Shown piece by piece: positions 16,635-25,255 of a stretch of 64,000 bases of DNA. This stretch comes from Sphingomonas sp. Root720. GTDB taxonomy: Bacteria > Pseudomonadota > Alphaproteobacteria > Sphingomonadales > Sphingomonadaceae. How positions within the stretch are numbered: the first letter of the stretch is position 1; every line of letters starts with the position of its first letter. The notes beneath the pieces are model-generated. The model was not told where the DNA came from. It ran no database searches and worked only from the letters and a program-made list of their open reading frames with translations. Made by a program: the position numbers and the translations under genes. The DNA lies in assembly GCF_001428605.1 (NCBI RefSeq), contig NZ_LMID01000012.1, positions 186,001-250,000 of the forward strand, given 5' to 3'.

Positions 16635-17817
16635 CCCGCGGGCCGGCGGCCGTCTGCACCCGCACCCGATCGCCGGTGCGGATCGCGTCGGGCGGCGTGT
16701 CGATCACCCGGTCGCGGGGCGAGACGCCGGCGGACAGCAGCACCTGCGCGCCCTCGTCGCGGGCGATGGTGACGGGCTTCAGGGTCACCCGGCCGTCGCG
16801 GCCCACCACGGCGATCGTCGGGCCGGCATGGCCGTAGAGGATCGCGCTGCCGGGCAGGCCGATGCCGTTGCCGTTGCCCATGCCGACCTGGAAGCTGACC
16901 TGCGCGAAGGCGCCCGGCTTGAGCGCGCCGTCGCGGTTGTCGGCCTGGAGCTCGACCAGCACCGCGCCCGACTGCGCGTCGACCGCGCCCGCGCTGCGCG
17001 TCAGCGTCGCGGCGAACGAGCGGCCCGGATATTCGGGCAGCGACAGCGTCGCCGCCATGCCCGGGCGGATCGCCGCCGAATAGCCCTGCGGCACGCGGAC
17101 ATAGACGCGCATGCGGTGGGTGTCGGAGATGGTGAAGAGCGGCTGCGCCGCCGCGTTGCCCGCGACCACCAGCGCACCGATCTGCGCCGAGCGGCTCGTC
17201 ACCACGCCGTCGAACGGCGCGGTCAGGCGGGTGAAGCCCTGCAGCGCCTTCAGCCGCTTCACATTGGCGAGCGCCGCGTTGGACAGGGCGGTCCGCGCCG
17301 CGAGGTCGCCCGCCTTCTCGTCCGATTCCTGGCGCGACACCGCGTCCTGCGCCAGCATCGCGCTCCAGCGCTTCGCGGTGGTGTCGGCGAGCCGCTGGTT
17401 GGCCAGCGCGGTCTGGTAATCGGCCTGCGCCGCGGCGAGCTGCTGGTCGACCTCGGGCGCGTCGAGGATCGCCAGCGACTGGCCCGTCCGCACCTTGTCG
17501 CCGATATCGGCCAGCCAGCGGCGGACATAGCCGTTGGTGCGCGCATAGATGGCGGCGCTGTTGAAGGCCTGGACGTTGCCGGGCAGGAGCAGCTTGCTGC
17601 CGTCGGCGTCGATCGTGGGCGTGATGACCGAGACGGTCGGCATCGAGGCATCCGCCGCGGTCTGCCGCAGCTCGTCGGTCGCGCTGATGCGCGCGGTGAC
17701 GCCGAGGCCGACGACGACCAGCGCGACGATCGCCGCCCCGATCCCGACCCGCTTGAGCGTGCGGCCGTCGGGGCCCTGCTCGGCCGGGTTCTCTGCGGTG
17801 CTGATGGGCTCAGACAT
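16615..17817 (-). CDS. RND efflux periplasmic adaptor (membrane fusion protein)
   Basis: 400 residues from the ATG at 17817 (MSEPISTAENPAEQ); the longer upstream frame lies within the pump gene. A membrane anchor at about 23-45 (RVGIGAAIVALVVVGLGVT), lipoyl halves (AIYARTNGYVRRWLADIGDKV and GVVTSRSAQIGALV), a helical hairpin (QQLAAAQADYQTALANQRLA) and a beta-barrel/MP domain with RPGMAATLSLPEYPGR. It links the inner-membrane pump to the outer-membrane channel. Start overlaps the pump stop by 8 nt, a translational coupling. Confidence 0.93.
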   Translation of the reverse strand: MSEPISTAENPAEQGPDGRTLKRVGIGAAIVALVVVGLGVTARISATDELRQTAADASMPTVSVITPTIDADGSKLLLPGNVQAFNSAAIYARTNGYVRRWLADIGDKVRTGQSLAILDAPEVDQQLAAAQADYQTALANQRLADTTAKRWSAMLAQDAVSRQESDEKAGDLAARTALSNAALANVKRLKALQGFTRLTAPFDGVVTSRSAQIGALVVAGNAAAQPLFTISDTHRMRVYVRVPQGYSAAIRPGMAATLSLPEYPGRSFAATLTRSAGAVDAQSGAVLVELQADNRDGALKPGAFAQVSFQVGMGNGNGIGLPGSAILYGHAGPTIAVVGRDGRVTLKPVTIARDEGAQVLLSAGVSPRDRVIDTPPDAIRTGDRVRVQTAAGPRDAGHAG

Positions 17818-20800
17818 GACTGGGCTGCATTTCCATGGAGGTCGCCCTGGCGCCATGCTTGCGATGCATCAGGGCGAAGACGGTGGGGACGAAGAACAGG
17901 GTGGCGATGGTCGCGCAGATCAGGCCGCCGATGACGGCGCGGCCGAGCGGGGCGTTCTGCTCGCCCCCCTCGCCCAGGCCGAACGCCATCGGCGCCATGC
18001 CGATGATCATCGCCAGCGCGGTCATCAGCACCGGGCGGAAGCGCACCCGGCCCGCCTCGAGCGCGGCGCGCGTCGCGTCGCCCAGCTCGGCAAGCTTCTC
18101 GCGCGCGAAGCTGACGACCAGGATCGAGTTGGCGGTGGCCACGCCCATGCACATGATCGCGCCGGTGAGCGCCGGCACCGACAGCGTCGTGCCCGTCGTG
18201 AACAGCATCCAGACGATGCCGGCCAGCGCCGCGGGCAGCGCGGTGATGATGACGAACGGATCGACCCAGCTCTGGAAGTTCACGACGATCAGCAGGTAGA
18301 TCAGCACGATCGCGCCGAGGAGACCGAAGCCGAGGCCCGAGAAAGCAGTGTTCATCGTCGCATATTGGCCGCGGATCGTGACCGTCACGCCCTTGGGCTG
18401 GTCCTTCTCGAGAGCCTTGATCGCGCTCCGGACGTCGCCGGCGACCGCGCCCAGGTCGCGTCCCTGCGTGGTCGCGAAGATGTCGAGCACGGGTTCGATA
18501 TTATAGTGCGAGACCACGGGAACGGTGTTGGCGCGCCGGATCGAGGCGAGCCCGCCGAGCGGCTGCACCGCCGCGTTGAGCCCGCCCGACACGGGCAGGT
18601 TGGACAGGTCGCCCATCGTGCCGACGAGATATTCGGGCGCCTGCGCGACCACCGGATATTGCACGCCGTTGTCGGGGTTCACGAAGAACACCGGCGCGGT
18701 CTGCGAGGTGCCGGCCAGCTGGCTGGCGAGGCTGGTGGTGACGTCGCGTTCGGTCAGCCCATATTGGCCGGCGCGCGAGCGATCGACCTCGACGTCGAGC
18801 TGCGGCGCCCGGCCCGGCTGCTGGATGCGGGCATCGGCCAGGCCCGGGATGGTCGCGATCTTCGCCAGCAGCATCTGCGCATAGGCGCGGTTGGCCGCGG
18901 CCTTCTTGCCCGATATCTGGATATCGATCGGCGCCGGCGCGCCGAAGTTCAGGATCTGGCTGGTGATGTCGGCCGGCAGGAAGGAAAAGGTCGATCCGGG
19001 GAAGCGCCGGGGCATCTCGCGCCGCAGCTCGGCGACGATCTCGTCGGTCGGGCGGTGGCCCTTCCGGAGCGCGATCAGCACGTCGCCGTCCTGCGGGCCG
19101 ATGGTGCCGCTATTGTTGTAGACGGTGTTGATCGAGCTGACCGGCAAGCCGATATTGTCGGTGATCGAGGCCAGCTCCCCGGCGGGCACCAGCTTGCGGA
19201 CCTCGCGCGCGATCCGATCGAACCGGGCGGCGGTCTCCTCGAGGCGGGTACCCGCGGGCACGCGGACGTGCATCGCGATCTGCCCCGAATCGACCGACGG
19301 GAAGAAATTGCTGCCGAGCATCGGCAGAAGGGCGAACGACAGGATGACGACGGCCAGGAAGCCCAGCAGGAAGGGCTTGCGCGCGTTCAGCGCGCGGTGG
19401 AGCAGGCCGACATAGCCGCTGCGCACCCGTTCGAAGCGATGCTCGAAGCCGCGCTGGAACCGCACCAGCGGGTTGCGGGACGCCGGGGTGCCCGCAAGAT
19501 GCTCGTCCTCGTCGCCGGCGCGGTGCGGCTTCAGCAGATACATCGCCATGGTCGGCACGAGCGTGCGCGACAGCACGAAGGACGCGATCATCGCGAAGAC
19601 GACCGACAGCGCCATCGGCACGAACAGAAAGCCCGCGACGCCGGGCAGGAAGAACATCGGCACGAACACGATGCAGATGCAGAGCAGCGAGACGAAGGCG
19701 GGGGTGACGATCTGCGCGGCACCGTCGAGGATCGCCTCGATCACGCCCTTGCCCTGCTCGAGGTGCCAGTTGATGTTCTCGATCGTCACCGTGGCGTCGT
19801 CGACGAGGATGCCGACCGCGAGCGCGAGCCCGCCCAGGGTCATGACGTTGAGCGTCTGGCCGAAGGCGGCGAGCGCGGCGACCGCGCCGAGGATGGCGAG
19901 CGGGATCGACAGCGCGATGATGACGGTCGAGCGCCAGGAGCCGAGGAACAGCAGGATCATCAGCGAGGTCAGCGCGGCGGCGATCGCGCCCTCGTGGATG
20001 ACGCCCTGGACCGCCGCCTTGACGAACAGCGACTGGTCGCCGACCGGCAGGATCTTCAGCGTGTCGGGCAGGGTCGCGGCGATCCGCGGCAGGTGCTCCT
20101 TCACCCCGGCGACGATCGCCAGGGTCGAGGTGGCGCCGTTCTTGAGCACCGTCAGCAGCACCGAGCGGCCGCCCTCGACATGGACGATATTCTGCTGCGG
20201 CGCGCTGCCGTCGCGGACATAGGCGACGTCGCGCATGTAGATCGTCGCGCCGTTGACGACCTTGACCGGCAGGTCGTTGAGCGCCTCGATCGAGGCGGGG
20301 GCGTTGTTCAGCCGGACGCTGTACTGGGTTTCGCCGATCTTCACGAAGCCAGCGGGGTTGATCTGGTTCTGCGCCGCGATCGCGGCACCGACGTCCTGGG
20401 CCGACAGCCCCTTCGACTGGAGCGCGAGCGGGTTGAGGTCGATCTGGACCTGCCGCTGCTTGCCGCCCGAGGGGAAAGGCATGGCGAGGCCGGGAACGGT
20501 GACGAGCTGCGGCCGGATCTGGTTCTGGCCCAGGTCGAACAGCTGCTGTTCGGACAGGCCCTTGCCCGACAGGGCGAGCTGCAGGATCGGGACGGTGGAC
20601 GCGCTGTAGTTGAGGATCAGCGGCGGCGTGACGCCCGGCGGCATCTGGCGCAGCACCGTCTGCGAGATCGAGGTCACCTGCGCGGTGGCGGTCCGGATGT
20701 CGGCGTTGGGCTGGAAGTAGATCTTCACGATGCCGACGCCCTGGAGCGACTGGCTCTCGATATGGTCGATGTCGTTGACCGTGGTGGTCAGCACGCGCTC

Positions 20801-21004
20801 ATAGGGGCCGATGATGCGATCGGCCATGTCCTGCGGCGGAAGGCCGGCATATTGCCACGCCACCGCGATCACCGGGATGCGGATGTTGGGGAAGATGTCG
20901 ACCGGGGTGCGGATCGCCGCCAGCGTACCGCCGATCGCGATCAGGATCGCCATGACGATGAAGGTTAGCGGGCGATGCAGCGCGACCTTGACGATACCGA
21001 TCAT
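17810..21004 (-). CDS. RND multidrug efflux pump inner-membrane subunit
   Basis: 1064 residues, normal length for AcrB-like pumps. Twelve transmembrane helices in two halves with two large periplasmic loops. The proton-relay aspartate pair is in LALAVGILVDDATVTIENI (TM4), and the N-terminus is the typical KVALHRPLTFIVMAILI. The second half carries PALTGAIMCMGVATANSILVV. It exports substrates from periplasm or inner leaflet using proton influx. First gene of an operon with adaptor and channel, divergent from a LysR regulator 295 bp away. Subfamily looks closer to the NolG/MdtB-type branch than to AcrB proper, but this is an impression. Confidence 0.95.
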   Translation of the reverse strand: MIGIVKVALHRPLTFIVMAILIAIGGTLAAIRTPVDIFPNIRIPVIAVAWQYAGLPPQDMADRIIGPYERVLTTTVNDIDHIESQSLQGVGIVKIYFQPNADIRTATAQVTSISQTVLRQMPPGVTPPLILNYSASTVPILQLALSGKGLSEQQLFDLGQNQIRPQLVTVPGLAMPFPSGGKQRQVQIDLNPLALQSKGLSAQDVGAAIAAQNQINPAGFVKIGETQYSVRLNNAPASIEALNDLPVKVVNGATIYMRDVAYVRDGSAPQQNIVHVEGGRSVLLTVLKNGATSTLAIVAGVKEHLPRIAATLPDTLKILPVGDQSLFVKAAVQGVIHEGAIAAALTSLMILLFLGSWRSTVIIALSIPLAILGAVAALAAFGQTLNVMTLGGLALAVGILVDDATVTIENINWHLEQGKGVIEAILDGAAQIVTPAFVSLLCICIVFVPMFFLPGVAGFLFVPMALSVVFAMIASFVLSRTLVPTMAMYLLKPHRAGDEDEHLAGTPASRNPLVRFQRGFEHRFERVRSGYVGLLHRALNARKPFLLGFLAVVILSFALLPMLGSNFFPSVDSGQIAMHVRVPAGTRLEETAARFDRIAREVRKLVPAGELASITDNIGLPVSSINTVYNNSGTIGPQDGDVLIALRKGHRPTDEIVAELRREMPRRFPGSTFSFLPADITSQILNFGAPAPIDIQISGKKAAANRAYAQMLLAKIATIPGLADARIQQPGRAPQLDVEVDRSRAGQYGLTERDVTTSLASQLAGTSQTAPVFFVNPDNGVQYPVVAQAPEYLVGTMGDLSNLPVSGGLNAAVQPLGGLASIRRANTVPVVSHYNIEPVLDIFATTQGRDLGAVAGDVRSAIKALEKDQPKGVTVTIRGQYATMNTAFSGLGFGLLGAIVLIYLLIVVNFQSWVDPFVIITALPAALAGIVWMLFTTGTTLSVPALTGAIMCMGVATANSILVVSFAREKLAELGDATRAALEAGRVRFRPVLMTALAMIIGMAPMAFGLGEGGEQNAPLGRAVIGGLICATIATLFFVPTVFALMHRKHGARATSMEMQPSHV

Positions 21005-21299
21005 TCACGACTCCGGGATGCACCGTCGGCGGAACCGATGCCGCGATGCAGTGCCATTCGCCTCTCCAGAGGATGCCGCGCCTCTCCGGGCGAGAGCAAG
21101 ACGATATCGAACCGTTCCGGTCGAGCGCCGGACCTGCTCCGGGATGCGGCGGCGCTGCGTGGCGGCGTGCGGGGGCTGGTCGTCACCCGGGCATGTCCGC
21201 GGCGATCGGCGCTGCCACTTCCCCGCCGCCCATGCCGCGTTGGACAATTCGCGTCTAATACATAATATGCCTCGATCGATATCTTTGGGGAATTGATCG

Positions 21300-22211
21300 A
21301 TGGACTTGCGGCATTTGCGCTATTTCCTCCACGTGGCCGACGAGATGCATTTCGGCCGCGCGGCCCAGCGCCTGGGCATTTCGCAGCCGCCGCTCAGCAA
21401 GCAGATCCGCGCGCTCGAGGACGAGCTGGGCGTGCGGCTGTTCGATCGCACCAGCCGGCGCGTCCGCCTGACCGAGGCCGGGCGCCTGTTCGCGCCCGAG
21501 GCGCGCAAGGCGCTGGAACAGGCCGACAAGGCCGCGCAGATCGCCCGGCTCGCCCATCGCGCCGAGATCGGCCGCCTCGGGCTGGGCTTCACCACCTCGG
21601 GACCGTTCGTGCCGCTCGTTGCCCGCGCGCTGCACCGCTTTCGCCAGAGCTATCCCGATGTCGAGCTGATCCTGCGCGAACAGGGCCGCGACGAACAGAT
21701 CGAAGGGGTTCGTACCCGCCAGCTCGATATCGGCATCGTCCGCGACTATCGGACGCCGGTCCTGCCCGCGGGCATGGTGGCGCAGTGCCTGCAGCGTGAG
21801 GAGATGATCCTGGCGCTGCCCGAGGACCACCGGCTCGCCCGCCGGGCCGAGCCGCCGCGCATCGCCGACCTCGAGGACGAACCGCTGGTTCTCTACGGGC
21901 CGCCCAACGGAACGGGCTTCACCGAGCATTTCTTCGCGCTGTGCGAGGAGGCCGGGTTCGTGCCGAAGATCGCCCATGAGGCGCGAAGCCTGGCGACGTT
22001 GCTGGGGCTGGTCGCCGCCGGCTTCGGACCGACCATCATCGCCCAGTCGATGGCCCGGCTGCATGTCGAGAATGTCGTCCACCGCTCCTTCGCGATGCCC
22101 GCGCCGAGTTCGCTGTGGCTGATCCACAACGAGGAACTGTCGCCGACCGGCGAGGCCTTCCGGAAAACCATCCTCGAGGAGCGGGCCAGCGGCCGCGCCG
22201 ATAGCGCATGA
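21300..22211 (+). CDS. LysR-family transcriptional regulator
   Basis: 303 residues. Winged HTH at 1-60 ([39 protein letters not shown]), then a periplasmic-binding-protein-like effector domain from about 90 ([14 protein letters not shown]). The DNA-binding helix and linker are complete. LysR genes usually regulate the divergent neighbour, here the RND efflux operon, through sites in the intervening 295 bp; they respond to a small molecule. The downstream SDR gene begins 58 bp later and may be co-transcribed, so it is an alternative target. Confidence 0.92.
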   Translation: MDLRHLRYFLHVADEMHFGRAAQRLGISQPPLSKQIRALEDELGVRLFDRTSRRVRLTEAGRLFAPEARKALEQADKAAQIARLAHRAEIGRLGLGFTTSGPFVPLVARALHRFRQSYPDVELILREQGRDEQIEGVRTRQLDIGIVRDYRTPVLPAGMVAQCLQREEMILALPEDHRLARRAEPPRIADLEDEPLVLYGPPNGTGFTEHFFALCEEAGFVPKIAHEARSLATLLGLVAAGFGPTIIAQSMARLHVENVVHRSFAMPAPSSLWLIHNEELSPTGEAFRKTILEERASGRADSA

Positions 22212-22269
22212 CGACAGCTCTCGCCGCGCACGTCAGGGCACTCGAAGCGCATCCGCGTGTTATTGGCGC

Positions 22270-23061
22270 ATGGCACTCCCCACCCTGTCCTTCGACCAGG
22301 CCTCCGTCGCGATCGTCACCGGCGGCGAATCGGGGATCGGTCGCGCGGCGGCGATCAAGCTGGGCAGAGCCGGGGTACCGGTCGTCCTCACCTATTTCGA
22401 GGACGCCGCCGCCGCCGACGCCGTCGTCGCCGAGATCGTCGGGCAGGGCGGGCAGGCCGCCGCGGCCAGGACCGACATAAGCCGGGAGCAGCCGGTCGAT
22501 GCGGTCTTCGCGCTGGCGGAGCAGCGGTTCGGCGCGGTCGATCTGCTGGTCAATTCCGCGGGCCTCAACATGTCGGGCGTGATGGTGCAGGACATGGCTC
22601 TCGCCCAGTTCGACCGGCTGATCCGCACCGACCTCTACGGCCCGTTCCTGACCTGCCGGCGCCTGGTGCGCGCGCTCGGCAAGACGGGCCGCGGCGGCCG
22701 GATCGTCAACATATCGTCGATCCACGAACGCGCGCCGCGCGCCGGCGGAGTCGATTATGACGCCGCGAAGGGCGGCCTGGCGCAGCTCACCGCGACGCTG
22801 GCGCTGGAACTGGCGCCCCGGCACATCGCGGTGAACGGCATAGCGCCCGGCATGATCCTGACCCCGATGAACCAGAGCGCGCTCGACGACCCCGGCGAAC
22901 TGAAGCGCAAGGAAGCGGCCATCCCGTGGGGCCGCGCCGGCACGCCGGACGAGGTCGCCGACCTCATCCTGTTCCTTCTGTCTCCGGCGGCCGGATATAT
23001 CACCGGGACCACGGTCGCGATCGACGGCGCCTTGTCGCTCACCGTCGCGCAGGGCGCCTGA
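22270..23061 (+). CDS. Short-chain dehydrogenase/reductase
   Basis: 263 residues. N-terminal nucleotide-binding motif TGGESGIGRAA (about 19-29), NSAG at about 96, catalytic serine in NISSI and the Y-x-x-x-K pair in YDAAKGG. C-terminal GTTVAIDGALSL is typical of the glucose 1-dehydrogenase-like classical SDRs. The second Rossmann strand ends in TYFED, and acidic-versus-basic preference does not settle NAD versus NADP. Four bp upstream of the GH130-like gene, so the two are likely one operon. A role in sugar or polyol oxidation is inferred. Confidence 0.88.
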   Translation: MALPTLSFDQASVAIVTGGESGIGRAAAIKLGRAGVPVVLTYFEDAAAADAVVAEIVGQGGQAAAARTDISREQPVDAVFALAEQRFGAVDLLVNSAGLNMSGVMVQDMALAQFDRLIRTDLYGPFLTCRRLVRALGKTGRGGRIVNISSIHERAPRAGGVDYDAAKGGLAQLTATLALELAPRHIAVNGIAPGMILTPMNQSALDDPGELKRKEAAIPWGRAGTPDEVADLILFLLSPAAGYITGTTVAIDGALSLTVAQGA

Positions 23062-23065
23062 CGCG

Positions 23066-23971
23066 ATGGTGGCCTATGCCGTGGAGGAACTGCAGGAGGT
23101 GACGCTGGACATCGCCGGCCCGGACGGGCGGCTGGCCCACCACGACCTGATGAGTCCGTTCGTCTGGACCGAAGGCCCGGTCTACCGCCTGCTGGTCCGG
23201 GTGCTGCCCAACCCGCTGGGTCCGGCCGATCCCACGGGCGTCATCTGGGCGGGGGAGTCCGACAATGGGACATGCTTCCGGATGCAGGACTCCGCCGCGA
23301 TCGTGCCGGGGCCGAATCCCGACGACGCGGGGGGATGCGAAGATCCGACCGTGGTGCGCGGCGAGGACGGCGCCTATCTCGTCTTCTACACGGGCGTCGA
23401 CGCCGCGCGATCGCAGGGCGCGTTGCTCGTCGCGAAGGGGCCGAAGCTCACCGCGCTCCACGAACAGCGCGTGATGCTCAAGGCGCCTCGGGGGGAAGGC
23501 AATATCAAGGAAGCCACCCTCGCACAGGGTTCGGACGGGCGATTCAGGCTGTTCTACGAATATGCCAGGGACGACGCCTCGCGAATCGGAATGGCGGTCG
23601 GCCCGACGGCCGAGGGACCGTGGACGGTGGTCGACGATCCCTTTTCGATCCGCGAGGACGCCTGGGACAATTGGCACCTCTCGACCGGCCCGATCGTCCA
23701 GCAGCAGGGGCGCGACCCGGTCATGTTCTACAACGGCGCCACGGCCGACGCGCGGTGGCGGATCGGCTGGATCAGCTTCTCCCCCGACTTCGGCCGCGTG
23801 ACCGGGCGCGGCATCGAACCGATCGTCATGCCGCCCCCCGCGAAGAGCCGCGACGCGACCGACATCGCCTTCGCGGCATCCTGCCTCGTGATGGGGGAGG
23901 ATATCTGGCTCTATTACTCGCTGGAGGACAGGATCCTGCGGCGGGCCCGGATTCGCCGCTACGGGCGATAG
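23066..23971 (+). CDS. Glycosidase-like protein, GH130/five-bladed propeller
   Basis: 301 residues. Repeated blade-like segments with GGCEDPTVVRGEDGAYLVFY, in which the E-D-P of the GH130 signature appears near residue 90, then SRIGMAVGP, NWHLSTGPIV, MFYNGATADARWRIGWIS and DIWLYYSLED. GH130 enzymes are mannoside phosphorylases or hydrolases with a five-bladed beta-propeller; the catalytic acid lies in the EDP region. No signal peptide, so intracellular. Follows the SDR gene by 4 bp; both likely process an imported sugar. A GH43-like assignment is the alternative. Confidence 0.7.
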   Translation: MVAYAVEELQEVTLDIAGPDGRLAHHDLMSPFVWTEGPVYRLLVRVLPNPLGPADPTGVIWAGESDNGTCFRMQDSAAIVPGPNPDDAGGCEDPTVVRGEDGAYLVFYTGVDAARSQGALLVAKGPKLTALHEQRVMLKAPRGEGNIKEATLAQGSDGRFRLFYEYARDDASRIGMAVGPTAEGPWTVVDDPFSIREDAWDNWHLSTGPIVQQQGRDPVMFYNGATADARWRIGWISFSPDFGRVTGRGIEPIVMPPPAKSRDATDIAFAASCLVMGEDIWLYYSLEDRILRRARIRRYGR

Positions 23972-24153
23972 GGCGATCCGTGGCGCCCGCGCGCCGCGCG
24001 AAAGTGGCATTGCGGGGACCGCAGGCCATGCTTCCAAATGTTCACTATTGGACATAGATGTGACTGCGCCATGCCTTGGCCGAGTGTCGCGAACGAGTCC
24101 GGAACATGCTCGATCCCGCATGGTTCTCCGGGCCCTTGGATGAAGGAGCGAAG

Positions 24154-24984
24154 ATGGTTTGCCCGCAGCGAATTCTTCTCGTGGAGGATGAGCCTCTTAT
24201 CCGCATGCTCGTGGCGGACGATCTCGAGGATGCGGGCTACGCCGTCGAGATGGCGGAGAATGGAACGGAAGCGATAGCCATCCTCCAGCAGTCGGCCTCG
24301 ACGTTCGACGCCCTTGTGACGGACGTGAGATTGGGCCTGGGCCCGGATGGGTGGCAGGTGGCCAAGCTGGCGCGCGGCCTCAATGCGGCGCTGGCGGTGA
24401 TCTACATGACCGGCGACAGCGCCGCGCTCGCGGCGGCGCATGCCGTGCCCGAGGGCATTGTGCTGCAAAAACCGCATTACAGAGCGGAACTGCTCGCGGC
24501 GCTCGACCTCCTGTTGCTCGACCCGCATGCCATTGGCGAAGCCGATCGGCGTGGGCCAAGGGTCGAAGGCTTTCCCGAATCGTCGTTATACAGCTGGATC
24601 TACATCAGCCGCAGCCTCCTCGGTCCGTCCGATACCGACGCCGGCGTTCGGGCGATCGTTGAAGTGTCCCGCAGGAATAACGCACGGCTCGATCTCTCGG
24701 GCGCCCTGATGCTCGCCGAGCGTACCTTCGCGCAGGTGATCGAGGGCCCGCAAGCGAATGTGATCAAGATCCAGAACAAGATTCTGGGCGACGATCGACA
24801 TGCCGACGTCAAGACGTTGTGGGACGGCAGGATCGAACGGCGACGCTTTGCGGACTGGAACCTGGCCTATGCCAGCTCGTCGCCCTTCTTCCGCTCGATC
24901 CTGGCCGAGATAGCCTATCGCAAGGATCACACCCCGTCGGGGACGACCGTCGCAAGGCTGATGTCCCGCTTGTCCAGCGGGTAA
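24154..24984 (+). CDS. REC-BLUF photoreceptor protein
   Basis: 276 residues from ATG 24154, chosen because aaggag sits 5-6 nt upstream; an earlier ATG (24076) lacks this. N-terminal receiver (5-120): E11/D12, phospho-acceptor D57 (ALVTDVRLG), T86 (YMTGD), K106 (LQKPH). C-terminal BLUF domain (about 145-240), which binds FAD and senses blue light. Key residues align with PixD: Y150 (SWIYISR), N176 (RRNNARL), Q194 (FAQVIEG) and W235 (FADWNLAY). The PixD Met93 position is L237. The order REC then BLUF is uncommon. No output domain is present, so light may alter phosphotransfer through the receiver. Monocistronic, before tRNA-Leu. Confidence 0.88.
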   Translation: MVCPQRILLVEDEPLIRMLVADDLEDAGYAVEMAENGTEAIAILQQSASTFDALVTDVRLGLGPDGWQVAKLARGLNAALAVIYMTGDSAALAAAHAVPEGIVLQKPHYRAELLAALDLLLLDPHAIGEADRRGPRVEGFPESSLYSWIYISRSLLGPSDTDAGVRAIVEVSRRNNARLDLSGALMLAERTFAQVIEGPQANVIKIQNKILGDDRHADVKTLWDGRIERRRFADWNLAYASSSPFFRSILAEIAYRKDHTPSGTTVARLMSRLSSG

Positions 24985-25041
24985 GGCCCATCCTCGGGCC
25001 CCCGAAGGGAAAATTCAGTTATACGATGACTTGGGACTGTT

Positions 25042-25128
25042 TGGTGCGGTCGAGAAGACTCGAACTTCCACGGCCTTTCGGCCACAACGACCTCAACGTT
25101 GCGCGTCTACCAGTTCCGCCACGACCGC
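25042..25128 (-). tRNA. tRNA-Leu, anticodon GAG
   Basis: Read on the minus strand: GCGGTCG acceptor 5' side, D-arm GTGG..GGTAGACGC with the long class II shape, anticodon stem CAACG/CGTTG with loop TTGAGGT, a long variable arm (TGGCCGAAAGGCCGT), T-loop GTTCGAGTC and 3' end GACCGC-A-CCA, with CCA encoded. Anticodon GAG lies at 25092-25094 (+ coordinates) and reads CUC/CUU leucine codons. All stems pair. Confidence 0.97.
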
Positions 25129-25255
25129 ACACCGAGGAGAATCCCGGAAGCCCGGGATGCTGGCAGGCCCGGGCCACTAGCAAAGCGTTTCGCGGGGCGC
25201 AATGGGCCATGTCGAGAAATATCCGATCCCGCCCGGCAGGCGCCGGCGGGCGCGG

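Noticed and set aside
17549-20968. A 1139-codon open frame on the plus strand
   Set aside because: It is the antisense shadow of the RND pump and adaptor; the peptide is Arg/Asp/Glu-rich with no motifs, as expected in high-GC DNA.
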